DNA of 38,286 bases, from IMG/VR virus record IMGVR_UViG_3300030116_002979, positions 5,561-43,846 of that record. One strand, 5' to 3'. A model generated the notes under the pieces. It was not told the DNA's origin. It was given only the letters and a program-made list of their open reading frames with translations, and did no database searches. This DNA is from a virus. Each line of letters begins with the position of its first letter. The first letter of the stretch is position 1. Below, in pieces: positions 1 to 5,808 of this stretch. A program made the position numbers and the translations under genes.

Positions 1-557
1 CCGTGGGTATTGGAAAGTCATTGGCTGTTTTTTCTGCTTTCGCAGAAGGAGTATCTTTATATAGTGCTTTTGCAGTTTTGTATAGCTTTCAAATGCGTAA
101 TTTACTTAAAGGTATTGGGCAACAAATGAAATGGTCTGTAAGAGATGAAAGTCTACACAGTCGAATGGGTTGTCAGTTATTTAGACATATGTGTTCACAA
201 ATACCAGGGTTAAAAGCTGAATGTGAACCTCATATATTTGAAGCTGCATTAGTAATGCACAATGCTGAAATGAAATATATTAGTAAGATATTTGAGATGG
301 GTGATATAGAAGGTATAACTCAATATGATCTCAAGCATTTTATTAAGAAAAGAGTTGGTGATAAGTTAGCTGAGCTAGGTTATACATCAAAGAAATATAA
401 AGAACACGATTTTACTTTTTATGATGAAAAAGCAATTGATAAAATGGCTTGGTTTGATCATCTTACCGGGGGCCATACTCATACTGATTTTTTCGCTGTT
501 AGGCCAACTGATTATTCAAAAGCTAACGAAGGGGAAGACTTCGAGGACATTTGGTAA
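1..557 (+). CDS. nrdB: Ribonucleotide reductase class I, small (beta) subunit, 5'-truncated
   Basis: This is the C-terminal part of the radical-generating beta subunit of class I ribonucleotide reductase, which works with NrdA to turn ribonucleotides into deoxyribonucleotides in the cytoplasm. The frame is open to the window edge and the first in-frame GTG (position 3) lies inside conserved protein, so the true start is outside. Counting from that GTG, metal-ligand motifs are visible: E15 in FAEG, then E49 and H52 in RDESLH, matching E204, E238 and H241 of E. coli NrdB. The tail, rich in D/E and ending DFEDIW, has the character of the C-terminal peptide that docks on NrdA. Upstream ligands and the radical tyrosine are not in the window, so the metal type (Fe-Fe, Mn-Fe) cannot be judged. 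It is first in a plus-strand operon with a small membrane gene and nrdA; nrdB before nrdA reverses the commonest order. Confidence 0.95.
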   Translation, partial: VGIGKSLAVFSAFAEGVSLYSAFAVLYSFQMRNLLKGIGQQMKWSVRDESLHSRMGCQLFRHMCSQIPGLKAECEPHIFEAALVMHNAEMKYISKIFEMGDIEGITQYDLKHFIKKRVGDKLAELGYTSKKYKEHDFTFYDEKAIDKMAWFDHLTGGHTHTDFFAVRPTDYSKANEGEDFEDIW

Positions 558-583
558 TATACAAATAACAGAGGAAGATATAT

Positions 584-847
584 ATGAAGAACTTTACAAA
601 GACTAAGATATTAAAGCTACTTGTAAGAAGTAGAAGATTAACACCTGGTGAAAAACTAGCTAGTAGAATAGGTTATTTTGGCGCAGGCTGTTTATTAGCA
701 GCGCATTGGACACTAGAACCTAAATTATACATAGCTGGTTTTTGCTGTGTGTTAATACAAGTAGCAACAAGAAAACAATGGAACTTAGTGGCACTAAACA
801 TTAATGGTTTAGTTGCTTGGACAAAACACTTAATTAATAATTTATAA
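584..847 (+). CDS. Small membrane protein between nrdB and nrdA (unknown function)
   Basis: An 87-residue protein with a basic N-terminus (residues 1-25) and then two or three hydrophobic segments: about 29-43, 48-63 and a third, more amphipathic one at about 67-85. The size and helix count resemble half-transporter proteins of the SemiSWEET type, but I see no diagnostic motif and would not assign that function. The start at 584 is preceded by GAGGAAG, one of the few Shine-Dalgarno-like sequences here. The stop overlaps the nrdA start as TAATG at 845-849, so translation is probably coupled to nrdA. Its place inside the reductase operon suggests expression before the late genes. The role is unknown. 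Confidence 0.75.
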   Translation: MKNFTKTKILKLLVRSRRLTPGEKLASRIGYFGAGCLLAAHWTLEPKLYIAGFCCVLIQVATRKQWNLVALNINGLVAWTKHLINNL

Positions 848-2571
848 TGTGGAGTAATAGATGGATAAAAGGTCAGGACTACCCAGAGTGGGCAGAAGCT
901 GACGTATATAAAAAAACAATACAAGGAGGATATTTATATAATGGAGAAACACCGAAACAAGCGTACAGAAGAGTTGCTTCAACAGTTGCGCGAAGACTAC
1001 AGAAACCAGAGATGGAAGAGACGTTTTTTGAGTATATATGGAAAGGTTGGCTATGTTTGGCCTCGCCTGTTCTTAGCAATACTGGTACTGATAGGGGTTT
1101 CCCTATTAGTTGCTTTGGTATTGATGTCGCTGATTCTATTGTTGACATAGGTCAGAAAAACTTAGAGATGATGCTGCTCGCTAAATACGGCGGTGGAGTT
1201 GGTATCGGTATAAATCAAATTAGACCCGCCGGATCTAAAATAACAGGTAATGGAACAAGTGACGGAGTTGTACCGTTTTGTAAAATATATGATTCAACTA
1301 TACTTGCCACTAATCAAGGATCTGTCCGAAGAGGAGCTGCATCAGTTAATATCAATATTGAACATGACGATTTTGAAGAATGGCTCGAGATTAGAGAACC
1401 AAAAGGAGATGTCAATAGACAATCTCTTAACTTACACCAATGTGCGGTCATCGGTGATAAGTTTATGCGAAAGCTTAGAGACGGAGATAAGGTTGCGAGA
1501 AGACGTTGGGGAAAACTCTTACAGAAACGTAAAGCAACTGGTGAACCTTATATTTTATTTAAAGGAAATACAAACAAGTCTAACCCTTCGGCTTACAAAG
1601 ACAACGCATTAAAAGTACATATGACAAACATATGTAGTGAAATAGTTTTACACACAGATGAAAATCATAGTTTTGTATGTTGTTTATCTAGTTTAAATTT
1701 AGCTAAATATGATGAGTGGAAAAACAGTAACTTAATATACGATAGTGTATGGTTTTTAGATGGTGTGTTAGAAGAATTTATACAAAAAGCAAAAAACAGG
1801 AGAGGCTTTGAAAACGCAATAAGATCTGCAGAAAAAGGTAGAGCACTTGGTTTAGGCGTTTTAGGTTGGCACACGTACTTACAACAAAAAGGCTTTCCGT
1901 TTGAAGGATTATTAGCACAATATGAAACAAGAAGAATTTTTAGTCAAATTAAAATCGAAAGCGAAAGGGCTTCAATGGCACTTGCAGACGCTTATGGAGA
2001 ACCTTTGTGGTGTGTTGGAACTGGTTTTCGTAATACTCACTTACGTGCTATTGCTCCTACTGTTAGCAACAGCAAGCTTAGCGGTAACATCAGCGCGGGT
2101 ATTGAGCCTTGGGCTGCTAACGTCTTCACGGATCAATCGGCCAAAGGTACTTTTATTAGAAAAAATCCAACGTTGGTGGAAGAGTTAAAAAAGCATAACT
2201 TGAACACAGAAAAAATATGGAGTAAAATATTAAAAGACGGTGGATCAGTACAAGGAATAAAAGAGTTAGATAAGATTATGGTAGGACCTGATAATGATAT
2301 ACCAATAAAAGAGGTTTATAAAACATTTAAAGAAATAAATCAACTAGAGTTAGTTAATCAAGCAGGTATAAGACAACAATATATAGATCAAGCTGTAAGC
2401 TTAAATCTAGCTTTTCCTTCTCAAGCAGAACCTAAGTTTATAAACAAGGTTCATTTAGAAGCTTGGAAAAAAGGAATTAAAACTTTGTATTATATGCGTA
2501 CCGAGTCGGTACTTAGGGGAGATATAGCTGAATCAGCTACTAGTGAAGATTGTTTAAGTTGTGATGGATAA
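847..2571 (+). CDS. nrdA: Ribonucleotide reductase class I, large (alpha) subunit, short form without ATP cone
   Basis: The catalytic alpha subunit of class I ribonucleotide reductase. Visible residues: C89 (PISCFG, equivalent to E. coli C225), N261/C263/E265 in NICSEI (N437, C439, E441), C278 or C279 (C462), the radical-transfer tyrosines Y548 and Y549 in LYYMRTES, and the tail dithiol C569/C572 in EDCLSCDG. All catalytic positions are present, so it should be active with the NrdB encoded upstream. At 574 residues it is much shorter than E. coli NrdA (761). The N-terminus begins almost at the catalytic barrel region, so the ATP-cone is missing and dATP feedback through that domain should be absent, as in many phage enzymes. 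The stop at 2571 lies one base from the end of the converging late operon. G+C is patchy (see findings), and a 69-codon frame with a strong Shine-Dalgarno lies inside it at 941-1150. Confidence 0.97.
   Translation: MWSNRWIKGQDYPEWAEADVYKKTIQGGYLYNGETPKQAYRRVASTVARRLQKPEMEETFFEYIWKGWLCLASPVLSNTGTDRGFPISCFGIDVADSIVDIGQKNLEMMLLAKYGGGVGIGINQIRPAGSKITGNGTSDGVVPFCKIYDSTILATNQGSVRRGAASVNINIEHDDFEEWLEIREPKGDVNRQSLNLHQCAVIGDKFMRKLRDGDKVARRRWGKLLQKRKATGEPYILFKGNTNKSNPSAYKDNALKVHMTNICSEIVLHTDENHSFVCCLSSLNLAKYDEWKNSNLIYDSVWFLDGVLEEFIQKAKNRRGFENAIRSAEKGRALGLGVLGWHTYLQQKGFPFEGLLAQYETRRIFSQIKIESERASMALADAYGEPLWCVGTGFRNTHLRAIAPTVSNSKLSGNISAGIEPWAANVFTDQSAKGTFIRKNPTLVEELKKHNLNTEKIWSKILKDGGSVQGIKELDKIMVGPDNDIPIKEVYKTFKEINQLELVNQAGIRQQYIDQAVSLNLAFPSQAEPKFINKVHLEAWKKGIKTLYYMRTESVLRGDIAESATSEDCLSCDG
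2498..2512. repeat. Perfect short inverted repeat near the nrdA 3' end
   Basis: GTACCG, a three-base spacer AGT, then CGGTAC make a perfect six-base-pair palindrome inside nrdA, over the codons for the R-T-E-S-V part of the conserved YYMRTES motif. The surrounding sequence is A/T-rich and the codons ACC, GAG and TCG are unusual for it. It lies about 60 bases before the convergent gene ends and has no T-run after it, so it is not a standard terminator. It may be coincidence. Confidence 0.4.
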
Positions 2572-2572
2572 T

Positions 2573-3106
2573 TTATTCACCACACTTTTTTGAAGGATCA
2601 TCAACTCTTCTCCAGTCTTCTTTTTCAAACCAGTCACGCAGCGTGGCGCCTTTAGGTCTAGCACCTTTTACGTTTGTTTTAGATGATCTCTTATATTTAC
2701 CACTAGCACCAGCAGATTTTTTTGATGATACTAGTTCAGCTCTCTTTTTAGAAGACAAGCTTTTTATTTTGGCGGCAGGTAGACAAGTCTTTGTTGTACC
2801 TCCGCCTTTTTGTTTTTTAATGGGTGATGATTTTCTACAACTTCCTTTAGCACCAGGCTCTGTTCCAGGTACTCTTTCATAACCTTTCCAACATTTTAAT
2901 GGTGACATTTTAAAAGGTGTATCACTCATTTTACCAGGCGATGGTCTGTTTTGCTGCATGTTTATAAACCAATTCGCTAACTGTTTATCTCTATTAGTAG
3001 CGCTAGGTCTTGCTTTTAATTTTTTAGCTTTGCCTATAGTGACATCACCTCCGTATAATTTACTAATACGAGCTTTTAATACTCCTCTATAAGCTTTTTC
3101 TGCCAT
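2573..3106 (-). CDS. Basic, cysteine-bearing small phage protein (unknown function)
   Basis: A 177-residue, very Lys/Arg-rich protein with no membrane segment or signal. Visible parts: an N-terminal stretch (about 1-55) with helical character, a middle segment PFKMSPLKCWKGYERVPGT (about 66-84) followed by a Gly-Cys-Arg-Lys stretch, a low-complexity Lys/Ser region (about 95-150), and a C-terminal segment with DWFEKEDWRRVDD ending in KKCGE. The alternation of short conserved Cys/Trp blocks with basic linkers resembles small proteins seen in many marine phage genomes; I believe parts belong to a DUF5872-like family, but I cannot verify this. Charge suggests nucleic-acid binding. It is the last gene of the late operon, and its start overlaps the stop of the upstream 89-residue gene as TAATG. 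Confidence 0.75.
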   Translation of the reverse strand: MAEKAYRGVLKARISKLYGGDVTIGKAKKLKARPSATNRDKQLANWFINMQQNRPSPGKMSDTPFKMSPLKCWKGYERVPGTEPGAKGSCRKSSPIKKQKGGGTTKTCLPAAKIKSLSSKKRAELVSSKKSAGASGKYKRSSKTNVKGARPKGATLRDWFEKEDWRRVDDPSKKCGE

Positions 3107-3375
3107 TACTTTTTAGATTTACCCATTTTACCTGGACCACCAGCTTTAGTACATCTTACACCCCAACCAGAAGCATAAGCGCTAGGCCATACTTTAAATT
3201 TCTTTTTAGCCGCAGCTTTACAAGGTCCACTTATAGCAGCCATAAAAGGTGATTTAGGCTCTAGCTTAAATGGTGATTTCATTTTACCTGGAGATTTTTT
3301 ATTTGGATTACCTTTACCTCCGTCTTTTTTACTTGCCCAAACTGCTTTTCTTTGAGCGTGACTTACATATCCCAT
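3106..3375 (-). CDS. Basic small phage protein with KVWPSAYASGWGV motif
   Basis: An 89-residue basic protein. The N-terminal part is Gly/Lys/Pro-rich, with repeated K-S-P-F-K elements at about 34-43 that echo the P-F-K-M-S-P element of the following 177-residue protein. The C-terminal half carries a segment reading KFKVWPSAYASGWGVRCTK (about 59-77) with one Cys; this KVWPSAYAS block is, to my recollection, recurrent in small proteins of marine phages. Shared elements suggest this gene and its two neighbours are diverged or shuffled members of one group. The start has the A/T-only leader typical here. No enzymatic residues are visible; the function is unknown. Confidence 0.75.
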   Translation of the reverse strand: MGYVSHAQRKAVWASKKDGGKGNPNKKSPGKMKSPFKLEPKSPFMAAISGPCKAAAKKKFKVWPSAYASGWGVRCTKAGGPGKMGKSKK

Positions 3376-3385
3376 AATTATTTAT

Positions 3386-3763
3386 TTAACAGTTCCATCT
3401 ACGTCTCGCGGCTTTACCTCTTTCACCGGTCCAGCCTTTTGACCTAGCACAAAATGATTTTCTTCTTTTAGCAGCTTTACTACCAGGTTTAAGTTTTGAT
3501 GGTTTAGTTGTTACTGCTGTTTGTAATTTACTACCTGGATTATTTCTTTTATATTCATCAACACCTTTCTGCGTCATGCCACCACCTGCTGCGCCACCTG
3601 TAGCACTTTTGTCTTTAGCCACCTTATTAAAGTTTTTACCTTTACCAATAGTTCTAGCAGGATCCGCTTTTTGCAAAGGTGATTTACCACCATCTTGCAT
3701 AAACGTTCTACGTCTACCACAACTCGTTACCGGAAAAGGATTATTTTTCTGAACGTAGCTCAT
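3386..3763 (-). CDS. Basic small phage protein with RRKSFCAR...RRRWNC C-terminus
   Basis: A 125-residue basic protein with Cys in the N-terminal block (SCGRRRTF, about 14-21), a Gly/Lys-rich middle and a compact C-terminal block KRRKSFCARSKGW followed shortly by RRRWNC at the very end. Arginine-rich segments bracketing two cysteines suggest a small nucleic-acid-binding or metal-binding unit. Similar C-terminal blocks are known to me from hypothetical proteins of marine phages, without a defined role. The start overlaps the stop of the upstream M15 peptidase gene as TAATG. With its two downstream neighbours it forms a set of three basic proteins closing the late operon. Confidence 0.75.
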   Translation of the reverse strand: MSYVQKNNPFPVTSCGRRRTFMQDGGKSPLQKADPARTIGKGKNFNKVAKDKSATGGAAGGGMTQKGVDEYKRNNPGSKLQTAVTTKPSKLKPGSKAAKRRKSFCARSKGWTGERGKAARRRWNC

Positions 3764-4227
3764 TATATAACTTTATATTTAGTTTTGTTATTATTATCTT
3801 TATATGCTTTTAAACATCTGTTTCTGTTGTCTTCGTCATTAACGTATGATACATGTACCCAATTAGGATTTTTGTCAGTACCAAACTCCCATATCATTTG
3901 ATCGAAGTTTAAATTATCTTTAATCCAATTATACATTTCAGCATTTGTAGCATGGCCAAACGTATCATCAATATCAATCGCTTGCCCGTGACAATGTTGT
4001 GATTTTGCTGATCCGCCAATAGCTTTATTAAGTTCAGGTCCGCGATAAAACGAATTTATCTTTATAGGACCTCCTACGTGCATTCTAAGAGGCTCAAATA
4101 TCTTTTCACATATAATCTTCATGTTTTTTAAATGAACGTCAGAGGGATCATTTTTTAATCCAAGTCTCTCCGCTGTTCTGCTATACACTCCTTCGTGATA
4201 GCTAACGTGTTTGCTTAGTCTATCCAT
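3763..4227 (-). CDS. Endolysin, zinc D-Ala-D-Ala carboxypeptidase family M15
   Basis: A 154-residue metallopeptidase that should cleave peptide cross-links in peptidoglycan and act as the phage lysin. The M15 signature is complete: SxHxxGxAxD is present as S76-Q-H78-C-H-G-Q-A-I-D85, and WVHVS places the third zinc ligand at H125. E114 in MIWEFG fits the catalytic base. The segment GPIKINSFYRGPELNKAIGG (about 53-72) matches the usual element before the motif. There is no signal peptide, so release to the periplasm would need a holin or another route; the one-helix protein at 5486-5806 is the nearest candidate. The start overlaps the end of the PAP2 gene by 8 bases (ATGGATAG), so the two are probably coupled. 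A separate cell-wall-binding domain is not visible. Confidence 0.92.
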   Translation of the reverse strand: MDRLSKHVSYHEGVYSRTAERLGLKNDPSDVHLKNMKIICEKIFEPLRMHVGGPIKINSFYRGPELNKAIGGSAKSQHCHGQAIDIDDTFGHATNAEMYNWIKDNLNFDQMIWEFGTDKNPNWVHVSYVNDEDNRNRCLKAYKDNNNKTKYKVI

Positions 4228-4774
4228 TTATCTTGTTTTTTACATAATCAAACATATCATTACCAATTTTCTCACCAAGCTCAGAATCAGATTTATAATG
4301 TGCTCTACCAACTCTTCTACTTAATGATATATCTTTTCCTTCTTTTTCAAATTCATTTTTATGTTGAGGATATAACTTACCTAATGCTTTACCTATCAAA
4401 ATTCCTTGCACTGAGTGACCAGAGGGATATGATGGTGTTTTCATTGAATCCATTTCTACATCTTCAAGCTTCATACCAAAAGATCCAGCTAAGTGTTTAG
4501 GTCTAGGTCTATTGAAATGTTTTTTTAATTTTAATATTTTAGGAGCGCTTTCTTCTATAAGACTAGATATTAGTTTTTTAGGAAAAGGTAAACCTTTAGC
4601 TTCAGTTATTTTTTTAAATGCTGACTCTTGATTATCTTTTTCTTTTACAAAACTAGGATCTTTACGCATCCCATTTATTTCTTTTAACTCTTTTAAAGTA
4701 ACCAAGGAATTATCTTTTGGTGGTTTTAACTTTTTATACTTATCTATATTAAAACCAGATAGTATTCCTTTCAT
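4220..4774 (-). CDS. PAP2-family phosphatase, soluble type
   Basis: A 184-residue protein with the full tripartite signature of PAP2 / vanadium-haloperoxidase-like phosphatases: K84-x6-R91-P92 (KKHFNRPRP), P117-S-G-H120, and S152-R-x5-H159-x3-D163. H159 would be the nucleophile and H120 the acid in the known mechanism. The family dephosphorylates lipid phosphates such as undecaprenyl pyrophosphate or phosphatidate, or acts as nonspecific acid phosphatase. Here no transmembrane segments or signal peptide are visible, so it resembles soluble acid phosphatases more than membrane PgpB-type enzymes. The first 75 residues are charged and unassigned. It sits directly before and overlaps the endolysin gene, and its start overlaps the preceding stop as TAATG. 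Substrate is unknown; a role in envelope breakdown or phosphate release is inference from position. Confidence 0.9.
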   Translation of the reverse strand: MKGILSGFNIDKYKKLKPPKDNSLVTLKELKEINGMRKDPSFVKEKDNQESAFKKITEAKGLPFPKKLISSLIEESAPKILKLKKHFNRPRPKHLAGSFGMKLEDVEMDSMKTPSYPSGHSVQGILIGKALGKLYPQHKNEFEKEGKDISLSRRVGRAHYKSDSELGEKIGNDMFDYVKNKING

Positions 4775-5007
4775 TATTTTTTTGTTTTTCTTCCTTTTCT
4801 TGCTTTACCCTTTACAGCATCATCTATATCACCTAACTGATTACCAACTTCTTTTATAGCATCAGCAACATCAGCTAGCTCTTGAGCAGTTAATTTATAT
4901 CTTTTCTTAATCTCTTGTACTGTAGCGATAGCTTTTTCATCTATAGTAGTTTTACTCCATAGAGCTTTCCACATATCTTTCCAGTACTGTTTAGTTAATT
5001 TCCACAT
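4774..5007 (-). CDS. Small charged helical phage protein (unknown function)
   Basis: A 77-residue protein. The N-terminal 20 residues are Trp/Lys-rich and amphipathic (three or four Trp), the middle (about 23-65) is predicted helical with the segment LADVADAIKEVGNQLGDIDD, and the C-terminus is a basic tail ending KGRKTKK. No membrane segment or enzymatic motif is visible. Similar short proteins with an AIKEVGNQLGDI-type helix occur in marine phages as I recall, without known function. It sits between the secreted thioredoxin-like gene and the PAP2/M15 pair. Its stop overlaps the PAP2 start as TAATG, which ties it to the lysis cassette; an amphipathic membrane-active role is possible but unproven. 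Confidence 0.75.
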   Translation of the reverse strand: MWKLTKQYWKDMWKALWSKTTIDEKAIATVQEIKKRYKLTAQELADVADAIKEVGNQLGDIDDAVKGKARKGRKTKK

Positions 5008-5035
5008 ATTACTATTATATTAATTTATATTTATT

Positions 5036-5074
5036 CTAACAAAGGCCACAATAGCCATTACATATTGGACACAT
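5036..5074 (-). CDS. Possible 12-residue four-cysteine micropeptide, MCPICNGYCGLC
   Basis: In the 71-base gap between two genes, the minus strand reads ATG, eleven sense codons and TAG, giving MCPICNGYCGLC. Four of twelve residues are cysteine in the spacing CxxC-x3-CxxC, as in zinc or iron-sulfur binding knuckles. The start is preceded by TTTTAAAATT, the same type of A/T-only leader found before other late genes here, and the gene order and strand fit the operon. The frame starts 5 bases after the thioredoxin-like gene ends and stops 29 bases before the next start. Twelve codons can be open by chance, but the chance of this cysteine pattern is low. Function is unknown; translation is not proven. 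Confidence 0.5.
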   Translation of the reverse strand: MCPICNGYCGLC

Positions 5075-5078
5075 AATT

Positions 5079-5486
5079 TTAAAATTTACTTGCGTTATTA
5101 ATTTCATCTATTGATTCTTGTATTTCTTCTAAATCAGTAGGAAGCTCTAAATCTAAACCAGCTTTCCAACTTGCTTCTACTGTTCCATTTTTAATTATAA
5201 AAATAGTAGGTGCCATACGTACCTTATATTCTTTTTTTGTTTTAGGTGCTTTAGCTATATCAACTCTATAATAGCTAGCATCTTTTATTTCACTCCATTC
5301 TGCAAAACAATTTGCTTCATTAAACTTAGCCCAAAATTCTATTACTATTGTTTCATCGTTGTCATCACCAAAAGCGCCACTAGATATAGTATCTTCAAAA
5401 TTACTATCATCTAACCAATATTTTTCAGGCACATCAACTTGTGCAAATGATATAAATGGTATTAAAATTAAAATTAAGTTTTTCAT
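5079..5486 (-). CDS. Secreted thioredoxin-fold protein lacking the CxxC motif
   Basis: A 135-residue protein with an N-terminal signal peptide (hydrophobic about 3-14, cleavage likely after SFAQ at 16), so it should enter the periplasm or be a lipid-free secreted protein. The remainder has the thioredoxin pattern: TIVIEFWAKF (about 47-55), a central VDIAK strand, and the cis-proline element RMAPTIFIIKNG with P93. The redox site is altered: where CGPC is expected there is N56-E-A-N59, followed by a single C60. It is therefore unlikely to be a standard dithiol oxidoreductase; a binding or chaperone role or a one-cysteine chemistry is possible. The signal type is characteristic of flavobacteria, suggesting host origin. 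The start overlaps the stop of the upstream membrane gene as TAATG. Confidence 0.8.
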   Translation of the reverse strand: MKNLILILIPFISFAQVDVPEKYWLDDSNFEDTISSGAFGDDNDETIVIEFWAKFNEANCFAEWSEIKDASYYRVDIAKAPKTKKEYKVRMAPTIFIIKNGTVEASWKAGLDLELPTDLEEIQESIDEINNASKF

Positions 5487-5806
5487 TATCTATTTTTTTG
5501 TAATTCATATAATCTCTCATCAATTTTCTCAAGACTTTCTTTTATTTCTTCTACATCTTCTTGCGTATCCATTATTGTCTGCCTTATCAACTCGTCTTTT
5601 AGATCATATTCAACTCTATCAATAACAGGTTTTGGAAGTTCTTTAGCTTCAGCTATATCAGCTTTTAAGCTAAACCAAACACCAGCAAGCGTAACAATAC
5701 CGGCTATTAAACCTCCTATTGTTTTTAATGATATTTTAAAATCTGATTTACCGTCGCCATCTATATCAATACCCATAGAGGTATTTTCGTCTAATTGTTT
5801 TGCCAT
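5486..5806 (-). CDS. One-helix membrane protein with coiled-coil tail, holin or spanin candidate
   Basis: A 106-residue protein. Residues 13-22 (IDIDGDGKSD) look like an acidic calcium-loop-like turn, residues about 28-47 form a single transmembrane helix rich in Gly and Ile, and residues about 62-106 are highly charged with heptad-like spacing, suggesting a coiled coil. This layout (short cytoplasmic N-terminus, one helix, soluble helical domain) is seen in some holins and inner-membrane spanins, and the gene sits a few genes before the PAP2/M15 pair in the same operon. No defining motif is visible, so the lysis role is inference. It lies 2 bases after the end of the outer-membrane barrel gene and overlaps the thioredoxin-like start. 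Confidence 0.7.
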   Translation of the reverse strand: MAKQLDENTSMGIDIDGDGKSDFKISLKTIGGLIAGIVTLAGVWFSLKADIAEAKELPKPVIDRVEYDLKDELIRQTIMDTQEDVEEIKESLEKIDERLYELQKNR

Positions 5807-5808
5807 GA

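Noticed and set aside
1250-1612. A 120-codon +1 frame inside nrdA
   Set aside because: Lies in the G+C-rich part of nrdA, where alternative frames stay open; no convincing leader.
1922-2188. An 88-codon +1 frame inside nrdA with a hydrophobic core
   Set aside because: No convincing leader; hydrophobicity follows from the frame shift of nrdA codons.
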